Assembly: GCF_004353925.1 (NCBI RefSeq) | Contig: NZ_SMOK01000017.1 | Coordinates: 62,001 to 126,000 of the forward strand | Length of the DNA stretch: 64,000 nt | Reading direction: 5' to 3' | Origin: Pseudomonas sp. H9 | Lineage (GTDB): Bacteria; Pseudomonadota; Gammaproteobacteria; Pseudomonadales; Pseudomonadaceae | Part shown: one piece after another, positions 53,311-61,008 of the stretch | How the letters are laid out: the number at the start of each line of letters is the position of its first letter | Position numbering within the stretch: the first letter of the stretch is position 1 | Translations under genes and position numbers: made by a program | Notes under the pieces: model-generated | What the model saw: only the letters and a program-made list of their open reading frames with translations | Told to the model about the DNA's origin: nothing | Databases searched by the model: none

Positions 53311-53964
53311 ATGTCCTTCGTACCTTCCTTTTTCGACTTCCTGACCCGCCATTTACAGCATGAGGAGCGACGTCGCATGCTGGCTTCTATGGCAGTGACG
53401 GCAGCCCCAGAACATTGGCTAAGCCTCGAAGCAGCTGCGTTGCTGGACATCCATCGGGAACGCTTTGACTTGGGAGAGCCGCTCAACGAGCGCCTCAACG
53501 TTCCCCGCTGGCTAGTCGCTGCCGAAAGAAAGAAGGTGGACATCTGGGTTGAGGATCAACGAGGCCAACAGCCACCGCATGCATTGGAATTCAAAGTTGT
53601 GCATAACAACAAGAATGCCTACCAGAAAATCTATGAAATCCGTCGCGACCTGCAAAAGGTGATCCCGAATACTGACTGGAACGAGCATGCCAATCGATGG
53701 GGTATTGTGCTGTTGGCGTTCCATCATTTCTACGATGACCAGAGCGGGAATTACTCGGTGAACCGAGAATTCAAGGACTGCGAAGCTATGCTCGAAGCCT
53801 TCCAGCATCAGCTGCAAGATGATGATGAATGGTATGCCGGCGTGCCAAAACTGGAGTTGGTCGCGGAACCCACGTTAATTTGCGACATGACCACCGCAAA
53901 TTATATTGATGCCGCAAAGGGGCCATCAGCACTCTATATGGCGTTGGTCCAGAGGAAACACTGA
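53311..53964 (+). CDS. PD-(D/E)XK nuclease-like protein
   Basis: A 217-residue protein I cannot assign by name. Residues 65-97 carry a likely nuclease core: VPRWLVAAERKKVDIWVEDQ with D77, then HALEFKVV with E93 and K95 (D-x15-E-x-K), after an acidic helix near residues 36-52. This is the pattern of PD-(D/E)XK enzymes. The rest is helical. It is followed after only 10 bp by a sirtuin gene in the same direction, which suggests one transcript. The pairing of a candidate nuclease with an NAD-using protein is the kind seen in defence modules, but nothing here proves that role. Confidence 0.55.
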   Translation: MSFVPSFFDFLTRHLQHEERRRMLASMAVTAAPEHWLSLEAAALLDIHRERFDLGEPLNERLNVPRWLVAAERKKVDIWVEDQRGQQPPHALEFKVVHNNKNAYQKIYEIRRDLQKVIPNTDWNEHANRWGIVLLAFHHFYDDQSGNYSVNREFKDCEAMLEAFQHQLQDDDEWYAGVPKLELVAEPTLICDMTTANYIDAAKGPSALYMALVQRKH

Positions 53965-53974
53965 GGTCACTGCC

Positions 53975-54766
53975 ATGTTGCTAGATCAACGCTTGAGCGA
54001 TGCGTTACGCGATGCCCGGCATGTCCTGGTTTTTACAGGCGCTGGCGTCTCTGCCGAAAGCGGGATCCCGACCTTCCGGGATCCACTGACGGGATTGTGG
54101 GCAAACTACTCCCCTGCCGATCTCGCCACCCGCCAAGCGTTCAAACGAGACCCGGCGCTGGTATGGGGTTGGTATGAGTGGCGGCGAATGCAGGTGTTCA
54201 ACGCCCAGCCCAATGCAGCCCATCGGGCAATCGCTGAGTTATCCACCTACGTCCCTAGACTTACAGTGGTGACACAGAATGTCGACGACCTACATGAACG
54301 CGCTGGCATTACCGAAGTCTTACACCTTCACGGTAATTTGAATCTGCCGCATTGCTTTGCCTGCGCCAGACCGAGTGACGCTCCGTTGCCGCCACCTGAG
54401 GAGTCAGCCTCGGGTTGGTATCTTGACCCTCCCCGATGCAGCCGTTGTGGTGGCAGATTACGCCCAGGCGTTGTGTGGTTTGGTGAAAGTCTTCCGGCAT
54501 CCGTGTTGAAGCAATCCTTTGCAGCAGCTCAAGACTGCGATGTTCTTCTGGCCGTTGGGACATCCGGTGTAGTCGAACCGGCCGCAAGAATACCCTGCAT
54601 CGCCTGGCAGGCAGGTGCCACCGTGTTGCACATCAATCCACAAGCCAAGGAGGTTCGTATCGCTCGCGAGACCTGGCTGCCTGGACGGGCGGGCGAGGTA
54701 TTGCCACAGTTGTTGAGGGAAGTATTTGGTGGGTGTGGCAGCGTAAAAATGTCCGCCCACGATTGA
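53975..54766 (+). CDS. Sirtuin (Sir2/CobB-type NAD-dependent deacylase)
   Basis: A 263-residue class III-type sirtuin. NAD motif FTGAGVSAESGIPTFRD at 20-36, TQNVDDLHERAG at 100-111, catalytic H119 in LHLHG, zinc ligands C127, C130, C155 and C158, and late NAD loop AVGTSGVVEPA. Tyr67 and Arg70 (WYEWRR) form the Y-x-x-R pair that gives desuccinylase/demalonylase activity. The ATG at 53975 (GAGGTC upstream) lies 10 bp after the previous stop, so the frame extension to 53906 is rejected. It should remove acyl groups from protein lysines using NAD+. An autonomous metabolic role is as likely as a partnership with the upstream gene. Confidence 0.88.
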   Translation: MLLDQRLSDALRDARHVLVFTGAGVSAESGIPTFRDPLTGLWANYSPADLATRQAFKRDPALVWGWYEWRRMQVFNAQPNAAHRAIAELSTYVPRLTVVTQNVDDLHERAGITEVLHLHGNLNLPHCFACARPSDAPLPPPEESASGWYLDPPRCSRCGGRLRPGVVWFGESLPASVLKQSFAAAQDCDVLLAVGTSGVVEPAARIPCIAWQAGATVLHINPQAKEVRIARETWLPGRAGEVLPQLLREVFGGCGSVKMSAHD

Positions 54767-54814
54767 CTGCTAACGACCCGGAGTGACCGCTCACGAACCC
54801 CGACTTTGTTCAGG

Positions 54815-54958
54815 TTAACCAGGCTGCTGAACATCGAAATCGCTACGCAGTGCCGCAACAACCTGATCAATTGATGGGCCTTGTACCAGCAGCGGTACAG
54901 GGCGTTCACAAAACGCTCGCCACACAAACAGGTGGATCTGGCACAGGTTACTCGCCAT
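54815..54958 (-). CDS. Possible 47-residue protein overlapping the SUKH gene stop
   Basis: A short ORF whose ATG shares a base with the stop of the SUKH gene (TAATG at 54960-54956). It reads MASNLCQIHLFVWRAFCERP then VPLLVQGPSIDQVVAALRSD and ends DVQQPG. Codon use looks coding. It could be a small partner gene or the surviving N-terminus of a longer gene. Family unknown. Confidence 0.4.
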   Translation of the reverse strand: MASNLCQIHLFVWRAFCERPVPLLVQGPSIDQVVAALRSDFDVQQPG

Positions 54959-55494
54959 TAAGTTTCAGGCTGCAACTCATTTTCTAAGGCGGCCTTATGC
55001 AAAAACTCTCTTAAAGATAGAGCCAACAACCCTAACCCGTCACCCACAACTAAATTGTCTGCGTAATACCGCCAATGAAATACATTTTTATAGGTTGGGG
55101 AATCAGGCCTTACGTCATAAATGATATACGCATCAGCATCGTCATCATAATTTGTACCAATAGCTATTAAGCCATTAGGCAGTAATGATCTGTGATCATA
55201 TATTGATTCCTGCAACAGCTTTGTTGACGTCACAACCCTATCTGTAGAAGATAGCACCGTCATTACGGTCACCCTGCTTTTTTCATTGTACCTCGCTGTA
55301 AAGCTATCTAGGCCATCTAGTGGGCCGCATGCCTGATCAGCCACCAGGCAAACATAATCTTTGTATTCACCTGGCAAATTAATCAATAACGCTTTTTCGA
55401 CGTCAGTAATTTTTTTCTTTATCAGCAGGGAGTCAATGATTAGATTTGGTTCATCTGTTTCCCATTTTGCCAAATCTTCTTTCTGTATCTTCAT
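54958..55494 (-). CDS. SMI1/KNR4 (SUKH)-type immunity-like protein
   Basis: A 178-residue protein with the SUKH pattern: VEKALLINLPGEYKDYVCLV near residue 33 (the ALP.DYK.FL helix), a central strand region LPNGLIAIGTNYDDDADAYI then IYDVRPDSPTYKNVFHWRYY, and a C-terminal LSLREFLHKA helix. SUKH proteins commonly neutralise polymorphic toxins; none is adjacent, so this is an orphan or relic immunity gene. AT-rich codons contrast with neighbours. The ATG at 55494 has GAGGA 9 bp upstream. Confidence 0.75.
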   Translation of the reverse strand: MKIQKEDLAKWETDEPNLIIDSLLIKKKITDVEKALLINLPGEYKDYVCLVADQACGPLDGLDSFTARYNEKSRVTVMTVLSSTDRVVTSTKLLQESIYDHRSLLPNGLIAIGTNYDDDADAYIIYDVRPDSPTYKNVFHWRYYADNLVVGDGLGLLALSLREFLHKAALENELQPET

Positions 55495-55556
55495 ACTAAA
55501 AATCCTCACTGCGCCACATTGAATTCCCTTTATGGCCTCGCAGGTGCCAGCACCTC

Positions 55557-55794
55557 TCAAGACGGGCCGTTCATTTTCGAAAGAAACGCCGGGGCAACCG
55601 GCACGTTGGATGCTGAGCCGATGACCGAGTCAATTCCACATTTTGGACACAAAGCGGTGGTATCCAAGTCGACCCATTCTTTGATCTCTAGGGGGGGAGA
55701 ACACACTTAAGCAATAAAAACAGCCACATCGATCGCTCGCTTCAATGTGGAGGCGGTGATTTTTACAAAATCGGCGCGCTGAAATGATATCCAT
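55557..55794 (-). pseudogene. Zinc-finger-like cytoplasmic protein, frameshifted in a 7-base run
   Basis: From ATG 55794, frame 1 reads MDIISARRFCKNHRLHIEAS, then DRCGCFYCLSVFSPP. At the run of seven G/C (55691-55697) the sense switches to LEIKEWVDLDTTALCPKCGI then DSVIGSASNVPVAPAFLSKM, ending at TGA 55557. The two halves together give one small protein with C-x2-C pairs (CGCFYC, CPKC), a known type of conserved bacterial cytoplasmic protein. One base gained or lost in the homopolymer restores the frame, so this may be a true frameshift, a phase-variable switch or a sequencing error. Confidence 0.7.
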
Positions 55795-55808
55795 GGGTGA
55801 GCCCTTCA

Positions 55809-56219
55809 TTAGTCAAAGAACTCCATACCTGCGTAAGGTTGGCGCCGACATTGATCAAGCCGCGAGGCCAGACTGCCAACATGCAACTCCAGTCGGTGCT
55901 TATCGGGATCCAGGAAGTAAAAAGAGTCACCTTCGCTCGAATTGGTTTTCCACTCGATGACATTCCGTAACCGCAAGGAAGCAGTGATTCCTGCAAAATC
56001 GCTTTGCCCTACCGTAAAGGCATAGTGCGTGTAATCCGGGTGATTTTTCGAAACACGTTGCTCGTCGAGAGACAAACAGAGCCAGAGTTCGCCAACGGTA
56101 AGATAGGCCCCCGTTTGCCAGCGAGCAGCCAATCTAAAACCGAGCAGTTCCACGTAAAATTCGATACTGCGAGGAAGGTTGGCAGTCGCCAACGTAAGGT
56201 GGTTCAAGCCAGCCAACAT
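55809..56219 (-). CDS. fosA: FosA-type fosfomycin glutathione transferase
   Basis: A 136-residue vicinal-oxygen-chelate protein that reads as FosA throughout: [45 protein letters not shown], and RLELHVG then [11 protein letters not shown]. The manganese ligands are H7, H65 and E111 (H7, H64, E110 in FosA); potassium-loop residues in NSSEGDS are present. It would add glutathione to fosfomycin. The stop is close to the frameshifted gene at 55794. The chromosomal FosA common in Pseudomonas is the likely origin rather than recent acquisition, though the neighbourhood is accessory. Confidence 0.9.
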   Translation of the reverse strand: MLAGLNHLTLATANLPRSIEFYVELLGFRLAARWQTGAYLTVGELWLCLSLDEQRVSKNHPDYTHYAFTVGQSDFAGITASLRLRNVIEWKTNSSEGDSFYFLDPDKHRLELHVGSLASRLDQCRRQPYAGMEFFD

Positions 56220-56536
56220 GATCAGGCACCCAGAACACGTCCATGAGAAGGGTGAAGGATAACAATGTCGACTTTTTCAACACAATCGGTCGGAAACTGT
56301 TGTTCGTGGCTGGCAGCAATCGGCTGTAGATTCAACCGGCAGATGCAACACACTAGATCCTTTCGTTGTGTTGGCAGATTGCGCGCTCAATCAATACCAC
56401 GCTGGAGAAAGCAAGCCGTAGCCATTGTGCGAAGCTCTATAGGGAGCTGTAGAGTATGTGGTCTTTCGAGCTGAAGAGCCCGGCGAATACATCATTGGGT
56501 TTCATTTTTCCTGCTTGAGGATGTACATCGATTTTT
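56220..56536. other. 317-bp gap without a recognised gene
   Basis: Between divergent fosA and the APH(6)-like gene. A 69-codon open frame at 56265-56474 has no ribosome site or recognisable content. AGATGCAACACACTAGATCC followed by CGTTGTGTTG near 56340-56375 can form a short hairpin. Nothing further could be supported. Confidence 0.5.
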
Positions 56537-57349
56537 ATGACAATCGCTATGTTCGATAAATATTTGAAGCAATGGGAGTTAACCATTGATGGCGAGGCTT
56601 TCGTCTCTCTGAACGGGAATCTGCTTCCCGTTCGTCAACGCGGCTTGCCAGCCATGCTCAAAATCTCGCAAGAGCCGGAGGAGCAAGCAGGCAACCAGCT
56701 CATGGCTTGGTGGGGCGGCGATGGCGCGGCGCCCGTGCTGGCCCATGATGGTGGGGCTTTGCTGATGGAGCGCGCGCAAGGGTCGGCCTCGCTCGTGCAA
56801 ATGGTCAAATGTGGCCAGGATGACGAGGCCACCCGCATCCTCTGTGCGGTAGCGGTCCGCCTACATGTGCCACGCGCCAAGCCGATCCCGGAGTTGGTTC
56901 CGCTAGTGCAATGGTTCGAAGCGCTATGGAGCATGGCGGCTACTCACGGCGGCATTCTTGAGCACTGTGCAAGGGCTGCAAGCGAGCTTTTGGCTGATCC
57001 GCGCGATGTCGCGGTACTGCACGGCGATATTCATCACGGCAATGTGCTCGATTTCGGCCAGTCCGGATGGCTCGCCATCGATCCCAAAGGGTTATACGGC
57101 GAGCGCGGCTTCGACTACGCGAATATTCTCTGCAATCCCGACGACGCAAGCGCGCTTGCACCTGGATGCTTCGCGCGGCGAATAGCGCTCATCGCGGGTG
57201 CTTCTAATATTGATCGCCGAAGACTTTTGCAATGGGTGCTTGCATGGGCAGGGCTGTCGGCAAGCTGGATGCTCGAAGACGGCGCTGAGCCAGACAGTAG
57301 GCTTGAAGTGGCGAGGCTCGCAGCTTCGACACTCAGTATTGACGTCTAA
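56537..57349 (+). CDS. APH(6)/hydroxyurea-kinase type aminoglycoside phosphotransferase
   Basis: A 270-residue kinase of the APH_6_hur family (APH(6)-Ic/StrB-like). Markers: LPVRQRGLPAMLKISQEPEE then QAGNQLMAWWGGDGAAPVL, LLMERA, the catalytic loop VLHGDIHHGNVLDFG, and the metal loop LAIDPKGLYGERGFDYANIL. APH(6) enzymes phosphorylate streptomycin. The closest chromosomal homologues in environmental bacteria often give low or no resistance, so the activity is open. Ribosome site weak; ATG 56537 or 56549. It is close to fosA, giving two antibiotic-modifying genes within 1.6 kb. Confidence 0.82.
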   Translation: MTIAMFDKYLKQWELTIDGEAFVSLNGNLLPVRQRGLPAMLKISQEPEEQAGNQLMAWWGGDGAAPVLAHDGGALLMERAQGSASLVQMVKCGQDDEATRILCAVAVRLHVPRAKPIPELVPLVQWFEALWSMAATHGGILEHCARAASELLADPRDVAVLHGDIHHGNVLDFGQSGWLAIDPKGLYGERGFDYANILCNPDDASALAPGCFARRIALIAGASNIDRRRLLQWVLAWAGLSASWMLEDGAEPDSRLEVARLAASTLSIDV

Positions 57350-57501
57350 GAGATATCGACCAATAGCTATAGGTCGCGTTGCTATCGGGTGTTCGTTTTC
57401 GACTCATAGCTGTCGCTGGTGGAAGACAGCTATCGGCCAGAAGCCGCCGCCCACAAGCAGTTGGACCGGCGTAGCAGACCACCACATTCCCGGAGCTCAA
57501 A

Positions 57502-58059
57502 ATGCCTGACCTGTTGCCAAAACCTGCGTTACCCGGCATTGCGCTAAAGAGATGGCGTATGCTGCACCGCGTCAAACAGTCCCATGCGGCGCAATTGTTC
57601 AGGGTCACCCAATCCACCCTTTCTCGCTGGGAAAGTGGCGCGCAGACCATGAATCCCTTGGCTCAAGAGCAGCTTGAGCAATTGCTGGCCGCGCGGCTTG
57701 ATGCAGCCGCTGATCAAGCGCTGGCGAGGCTTGTCAGGGAAAGCTCGCGGCCTGTTCACCTCATCTGTGATCTGACCCATCGCTTGCTGGCGTGCTCCCC
57801 CTCTCGCGCAGCTGAATTCACCAGCCCGATCAGTACACTGCTGGGGCGTTCTTTGTGGCGCTTTGCAACGCCTGAGATCATCCGCATGGAGTTGACGCTG
57901 GATGACACCGGATGGCGAGAAATCATTGCACCGCCCGCGCTGGAGTTTGCCACCGGCAACAATGACTCTGACATTGTTCCTATCAGCCAGAGCCTGTGCC
58001 GCTGGACACGTATCCCCCTCTCGGACGGAACCGCAGCACGCTTGGTAGAAACCCTCTGA
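57502..58059 (+). CDS. XRE-family transcriptional regulator
   Basis: A 185-residue protein with an N-terminal Cro/C1-type helix-turn-helix (residues about 12-62: ALKRWRMLHRVKQSHAAQLF then RVTQSTLSRWESGAQTMN) and a C-terminal domain with PAS-like character (RPVHLICDLTHRLLACSPSR, then LLGRSLWRFATPEI). GGAG lies 5-6 bp before the ATG at 57502. Its target is unknown; it follows the APH(6)-like gene after 152 bp and precedes the HD gene by 112 bp, all in the same direction. Confidence 0.78.
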   Translation: MPDLLPKPALPGIALKRWRMLHRVKQSHAAQLFRVTQSTLSRWESGAQTMNPLAQEQLEQLLAARLDAAADQALARLVRESSRPVHLICDLTHRLLACSPSRAAEFTSPISTLLGRSLWRFATPEIIRMELTLDDTGWREIIAPPALEFATGNNDSDIVPISQSLCRWTRIPLSDGTAARLVETL

Positions 58060-58171
58060 GTGAACGTGCGCCTTCGATGCGCATATTTTATGCGTGGACG
58101 CGCGGCACCTTCAGGCCTAGCCTGACCTCAACGGCAAAACAGCGGTTTGGACCGACGGAGTCAGTGGGTTT

Positions 58172-58780
58172 ATGGATATCGAACAACTCAACGGGCGTCT
58201 CGCGTTTCTACGCGAGGCGGAGAAACTCAAGGATGTGCTCAGAAGCGCCCATACCTCTTGCGGGCGCATCGAAAGCACGGCAGAACATAGCTGGCGCCTT
58301 TGCCTGATGGCGCTGGTTTTCGGCGATCAACTCAACGGCCTCGATCTGCTGAAAATACTCAAGATGTGCGTCATTCACGACCTGGGGGAAGCCATCAGCG
58401 GAGACATTCCCGCCATCAACAAAGCATCGTATCCCAACAAGAGCCAGCAAGAGCGAAGCGACTTGTTGCGCTTGACCAGCACGGTGGATGAACAGCTAAA
58501 AAGCGAGATCTTGGCGCTTTGGGATGACTATGAACATGCGCTGTCGCCAGAAGCCAAAGCGGTCAAGGCACTCGATAAGCTGGAGACGTTGCTTCAGCAC
58601 AACCAGGGCAAAAACCCGCCGGGCTTCGACTACTCCTTCAATCTGACCTACGGCAAGCACTACACCGATGCCGACCCGTTGTTCAAGACGCTTCGCAGCA
58701 TCATTGACCGGGATACAAAAGAAAACATCCGCGTGAACACTACAATCCGCAATGAGCACAGCCAAGACATTTGCGGGTGA
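58172..58780 (+). CDS. HD-domain phosphohydrolase (YfbR/HDDC2-like)
   Basis: A 202-residue HD protein with H39 (STAEHSWRL), H69-D70 (CVIHDLGEAISGDIP) and a later Asp in KALDKLETLLQHNQ, the metal set of YfbR/HDDC2-type 5'-nucleotidases acting on deoxynucleoside monophosphates. Such enzymes normally clean up nucleotide pools; some HD proteins in accessory regions deplete nucleotides during phage infection. No adjacent gene supports the latter. There is no clear ribosome site; the ATG at 58172 is the first that keeps the conserved N-terminus. Confidence 0.8.
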   Translation: MDIEQLNGRLAFLREAEKLKDVLRSAHTSCGRIESTAEHSWRLCLMALVFGDQLNGLDLLKILKMCVIHDLGEAISGDIPAINKASYPNKSQQERSDLLRLTSTVDEQLKSEILALWDDYEHALSPEAKAVKALDKLETLLQHNQGKNPPGFDYSFNLTYGKHYTDADPLFKTLRSIIDRDTKENIRVNTTIRNEHSQDICG

Positions 58781-58815
58781 GGTTCCGATAGCTACTGTGG
58801 ACTACCCCCATCATT

Positions 58816-59043
58816 TCAAGCCAGCAGCAGTTCGAATCGCCGTTTCAAGGTTTTGATAGCATTCGGCAAATCCTGCTTGGTCACATTCGGCTCCTCTGTT
58901 GGCCCACACCTGGATGCGAAGATCAAAGTATCTCTATTGGCGTCAATGGCGGGATAAACTAGCGGCCCCTGTACGACAGGTTGTGTCGCACCTAGAGGGA
59001 TACTAGCGCAACTCAAGACGCCCACCACAAGGAATCGGGACAT
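58816..59043 (-). CDS. Small putative lipoprotein
   Basis: 75 residues beginning MSRFLVVGVLSCASIPLGAT. The N-terminus is a short hydrophobic signal with a possible lipobox (VLSC, residues 9-12), then QPVVQGPLVYPAIDANRDTL and IFASRCGPTEEPNVTKQDLP. Its start codon overlaps the start of the divergent gene at 59042 (CATG shared). No family recognised. It is convergent with the HD gene. Confidence 0.45.
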   Translation of the reverse strand: MSRFLVVGVLSCASIPLGATQPVVQGPLVYPAIDANRDTLIFASRCGPTEEPNVTKQDLPNAIKTLKRRFELLLA

Positions 59044-60382
59044 GCATCGCGATCAGTACCTCGGCACCACTTCTTCCGCCACTACGACCCCTGTGGTGGG
59101 TGACTTTGTCGATTGGCTGGCCAAAAACCTGGGCAACACGTCGCTGTTCACTCATCAATACACGGACCGCCGCAGCGGCATCCGTTGGAAATGCCAAGGG
59201 CTTCAAGACGCTTGCGCACGCTATCAATGGCGGCACAAAGGCACGCCTGGCGTGCCACCAGGAACAGACCTCACCAGCAACGCAGCAGCACTGAACGCAC
59301 TGAGTAGCGCGTTGCGCAGCAGCCTCAACCCGGCAAATGATCAGGCCGCATTTTCCGCTGCTGCGCACGTGATGACGTGGGGCGGCGTCCAGGCAGGGAA
59401 CATTCGCTGGCTGAGCATCAACACCAACAAACTGGCCCAGACCCTAACGTCGACGGCGGCCGCATTGAGCCGCGGCGACCTGACTGACCAGCTCCTGGTG
59501 AGTAATGAACTGCGCTTTAACGCTGGCATGACCAAGGTCTACTCGCTGCTGGTCAACGATTTCATCATCTACGACAGCCGTGTTGCGGCTGCGCTGGGCT
59601 GGATTGTCGTGAAGTATTGCCAGGAGAAGCAGCTCTCGAGTGTCCCCGCCGAACTTGCCTTTCCCTGGGCGCCGTCGAAAGAGGGCCCTAATGCAAAGTC
59701 GCCCAAGAACCGCAACCCTGGTCAGGATGGTTTCAGTTTTCCGCGTTTGATCGCCGGCGCTCACCATGCGCAGTGGAATCTCAAGGCCAGCTGGATTCTG
59801 GCGGCGGCATTGGCCCGGGCACCTGGCGGCAGCTTCACCGGCTCCTCTGCTGTACCGGCGCTACGCCAACTGGAGGCTGCATTGTTCATGATCGGTTATG
59901 ACCTGCCCCGTGACGCGAGCAACGCAGAAGCTATATTGACTGCACCGCCAACGCCCGATGATGGTTGGATCGAGTGCTTCACCGCAGCAAAACGCAACAA
60001 GTTCTACTACCTGATTGACGACGGCGGATTACGGCTTCAAGACGACCGCCGCTATCCGATCGAGGTCATCAACAAGATGTTGAATATTCTTTGGGAGGTC
60101 TCGGGCAGCACGCCATTCCCGCTAGCCAACAGCGCAACCAAGGTCCGTGCTGGCGAAAGCGCGTTTGGTATCGGCGTAGCCTACTACGAAGCGACCGACA
60201 AGAAAGGTAATCCGCCTGACGCCAGCGCGCTTGCAGCCGTACTTCAAGACATTGGTGCACTGTGCTGCACACCGGGCCGTCGTGACGCATGGTCGATCAA
60301 CACGCAAGCGTTCCCTCGCGACGGCATGATCGACGTCACTGCGCTCATCACCCACGAAATCGAGCTACGCGAAGACTTGTAA
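59042..60382 (+). CDS. Large unknown protein
   Basis: A 446-residue soluble protein I do not recognise. Visible segments: DFVDWLAKNLGNTSLFTHQY near the N-terminus, AHVMTWGGVQAGNIRWL near 110, MTKVYSLLVNDFIIYDSRVA then AALGWIVVKYCQ near 165, FPWAPSKEGPNAKSPKNRNP near 210, SFPRLIAGAHHAQWNLKASW near 235, and IECFTAAKRNKFYYLIDDGG near 310. Tryptophan- and asparagine-rich segments suggest a globular enzyme or structural domain, not a repeat protein. ATG 59042 has AGGAATCGGGAC upstream. A strong hairpin terminator follows. It has no related neighbour, so it may be an isolated accessory gene. Confidence 0.75.
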   Translation: MHRDQYLGTTSSATTTPVVGDFVDWLAKNLGNTSLFTHQYTDRRSGIRWKCQGLQDACARYQWRHKGTPGVPPGTDLTSNAAALNALSSALRSSLNPANDQAAFSAAAHVMTWGGVQAGNIRWLSINTNKLAQTLTSTAAALSRGDLTDQLLVSNELRFNAGMTKVYSLLVNDFIIYDSRVAAALGWIVVKYCQEKQLSSVPAELAFPWAPSKEGPNAKSPKNRNPGQDGFSFPRLIAGAHHAQWNLKASWILAAALARAPGGSFTGSSAVPALRQLEAALFMIGYDLPRDASNAEAILTAPPTPDDGWIECFTAAKRNKFYYLIDDGGLRLQDDRRYPIEVINKMLNILWEVSGSTPFPLANSATKVRAGESAFGIGVAYYEATDKKGNPPDASALAAVLQDIGALCCTPGRRDAWSINTQAFPRDGMIDVTALITHEIELREDL

Positions 60383-60391
60383 GCAATCACT

Positions 60392-60428
60392 AGAATCGGA
60401 GCGTGCATCACCCACGCTCCGAGATTCT
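60392..60428 (+). terminator. Terminator after the unknown 446-residue protein gene
   Basis: The arms AGAATC-GGAGCGTG (60392-60405) and CACGCTCC-GA-GATTCT (60413-60428) pair with a two-base bulge, 9 bp after the stop. A short CCCCCTTTC follows. Confidence 0.75.
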
Positions 60429-60493
60429 GCCCCCTTTCAACCTTGCCAAAGGAGCGCGCCATGTCATCCAGATAACGATATGGAGATATGAAT

Positions 60494-60787
60494 ATGGCAC
60501 GCACCTACAGGCGCCAAGGCTGCCAGTACGATTATATTTTTGTGCTCTGGGACATCGAACCCGAGCTGCTCACTTCGCGCTGTCTCGCAATTCGCAAGCG
60601 CCTGGCGCGCTTCCACAGCGACAGCTTCGCAAGTCAGCGAGAGACGCCACCGAGACGTTTTCGAAAGGTCGACGATCGCAAAATACGTTCCGCAAACCTG
60701 ACGGCCCTCGCCTTTTGGCTCAAGCATCCGGACGTCGATCTGCTGTTTTGCGATGCCCGCCGCTGTCCTGCGTGGCACCCCATGTAA
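60494..60787 (+). CDS. Small basic protein of unknown function
   Basis: 97 residues from MARTYRRQGCQYDYIFVLWD. Very rich in Arg and Lys in the middle (SQRETPPRRFRKVDDRKIRS), with Trp and Cys near the end (LLFCDARRCPAWHPM). GGAG at 60482-60485 fits the ATG at 60494 (8-bp spacing) better than ATG 60488. I do not recognise the family. A nucleic-acid-binding role is only a guess from its charge. Confidence 0.5.
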   Translation: MARTYRRQGCQYDYIFVLWDIEPELLTSRCLAIRKRLARFHSDSFASQRETPPRRFRKVDDRKIRSANLTALAFWLKHPDVDLLFCDARRCPAWHPM

Positions 60788-61008
60788 GCCTTGATGCAAC
60801 TTCGGGTGTTTGTAGTGAGCGATTGTTGAACGTGGTGACGGGTAGTAATCGCCTCACAGCGGCCCCTGCATAAGTCTGAATCCGGCCATGCACGCGCGCC
60901 CGAATGTGAGGTCAATGCAGAAACCGGTGTGTATATTCCGTATGCCGGCGTGGTCTACGACTCTGATCCAAGGGCAATTTGCACTGTTGGAGAGCGATGG
61001 CGGATCGG

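Noticed and set aside
54529..54927. 132-codon minus-strand frame
   Set aside because: Mostly antisense to the sirtuin; the frame of the 47-codon ORF at 54815-54958 looks more coding in the part outside it.
55809..57349. Integron or resistance transposon
   Set aside because: No integrase, attC site, transposase or flanking repeats found around fosA and the kinase gene.
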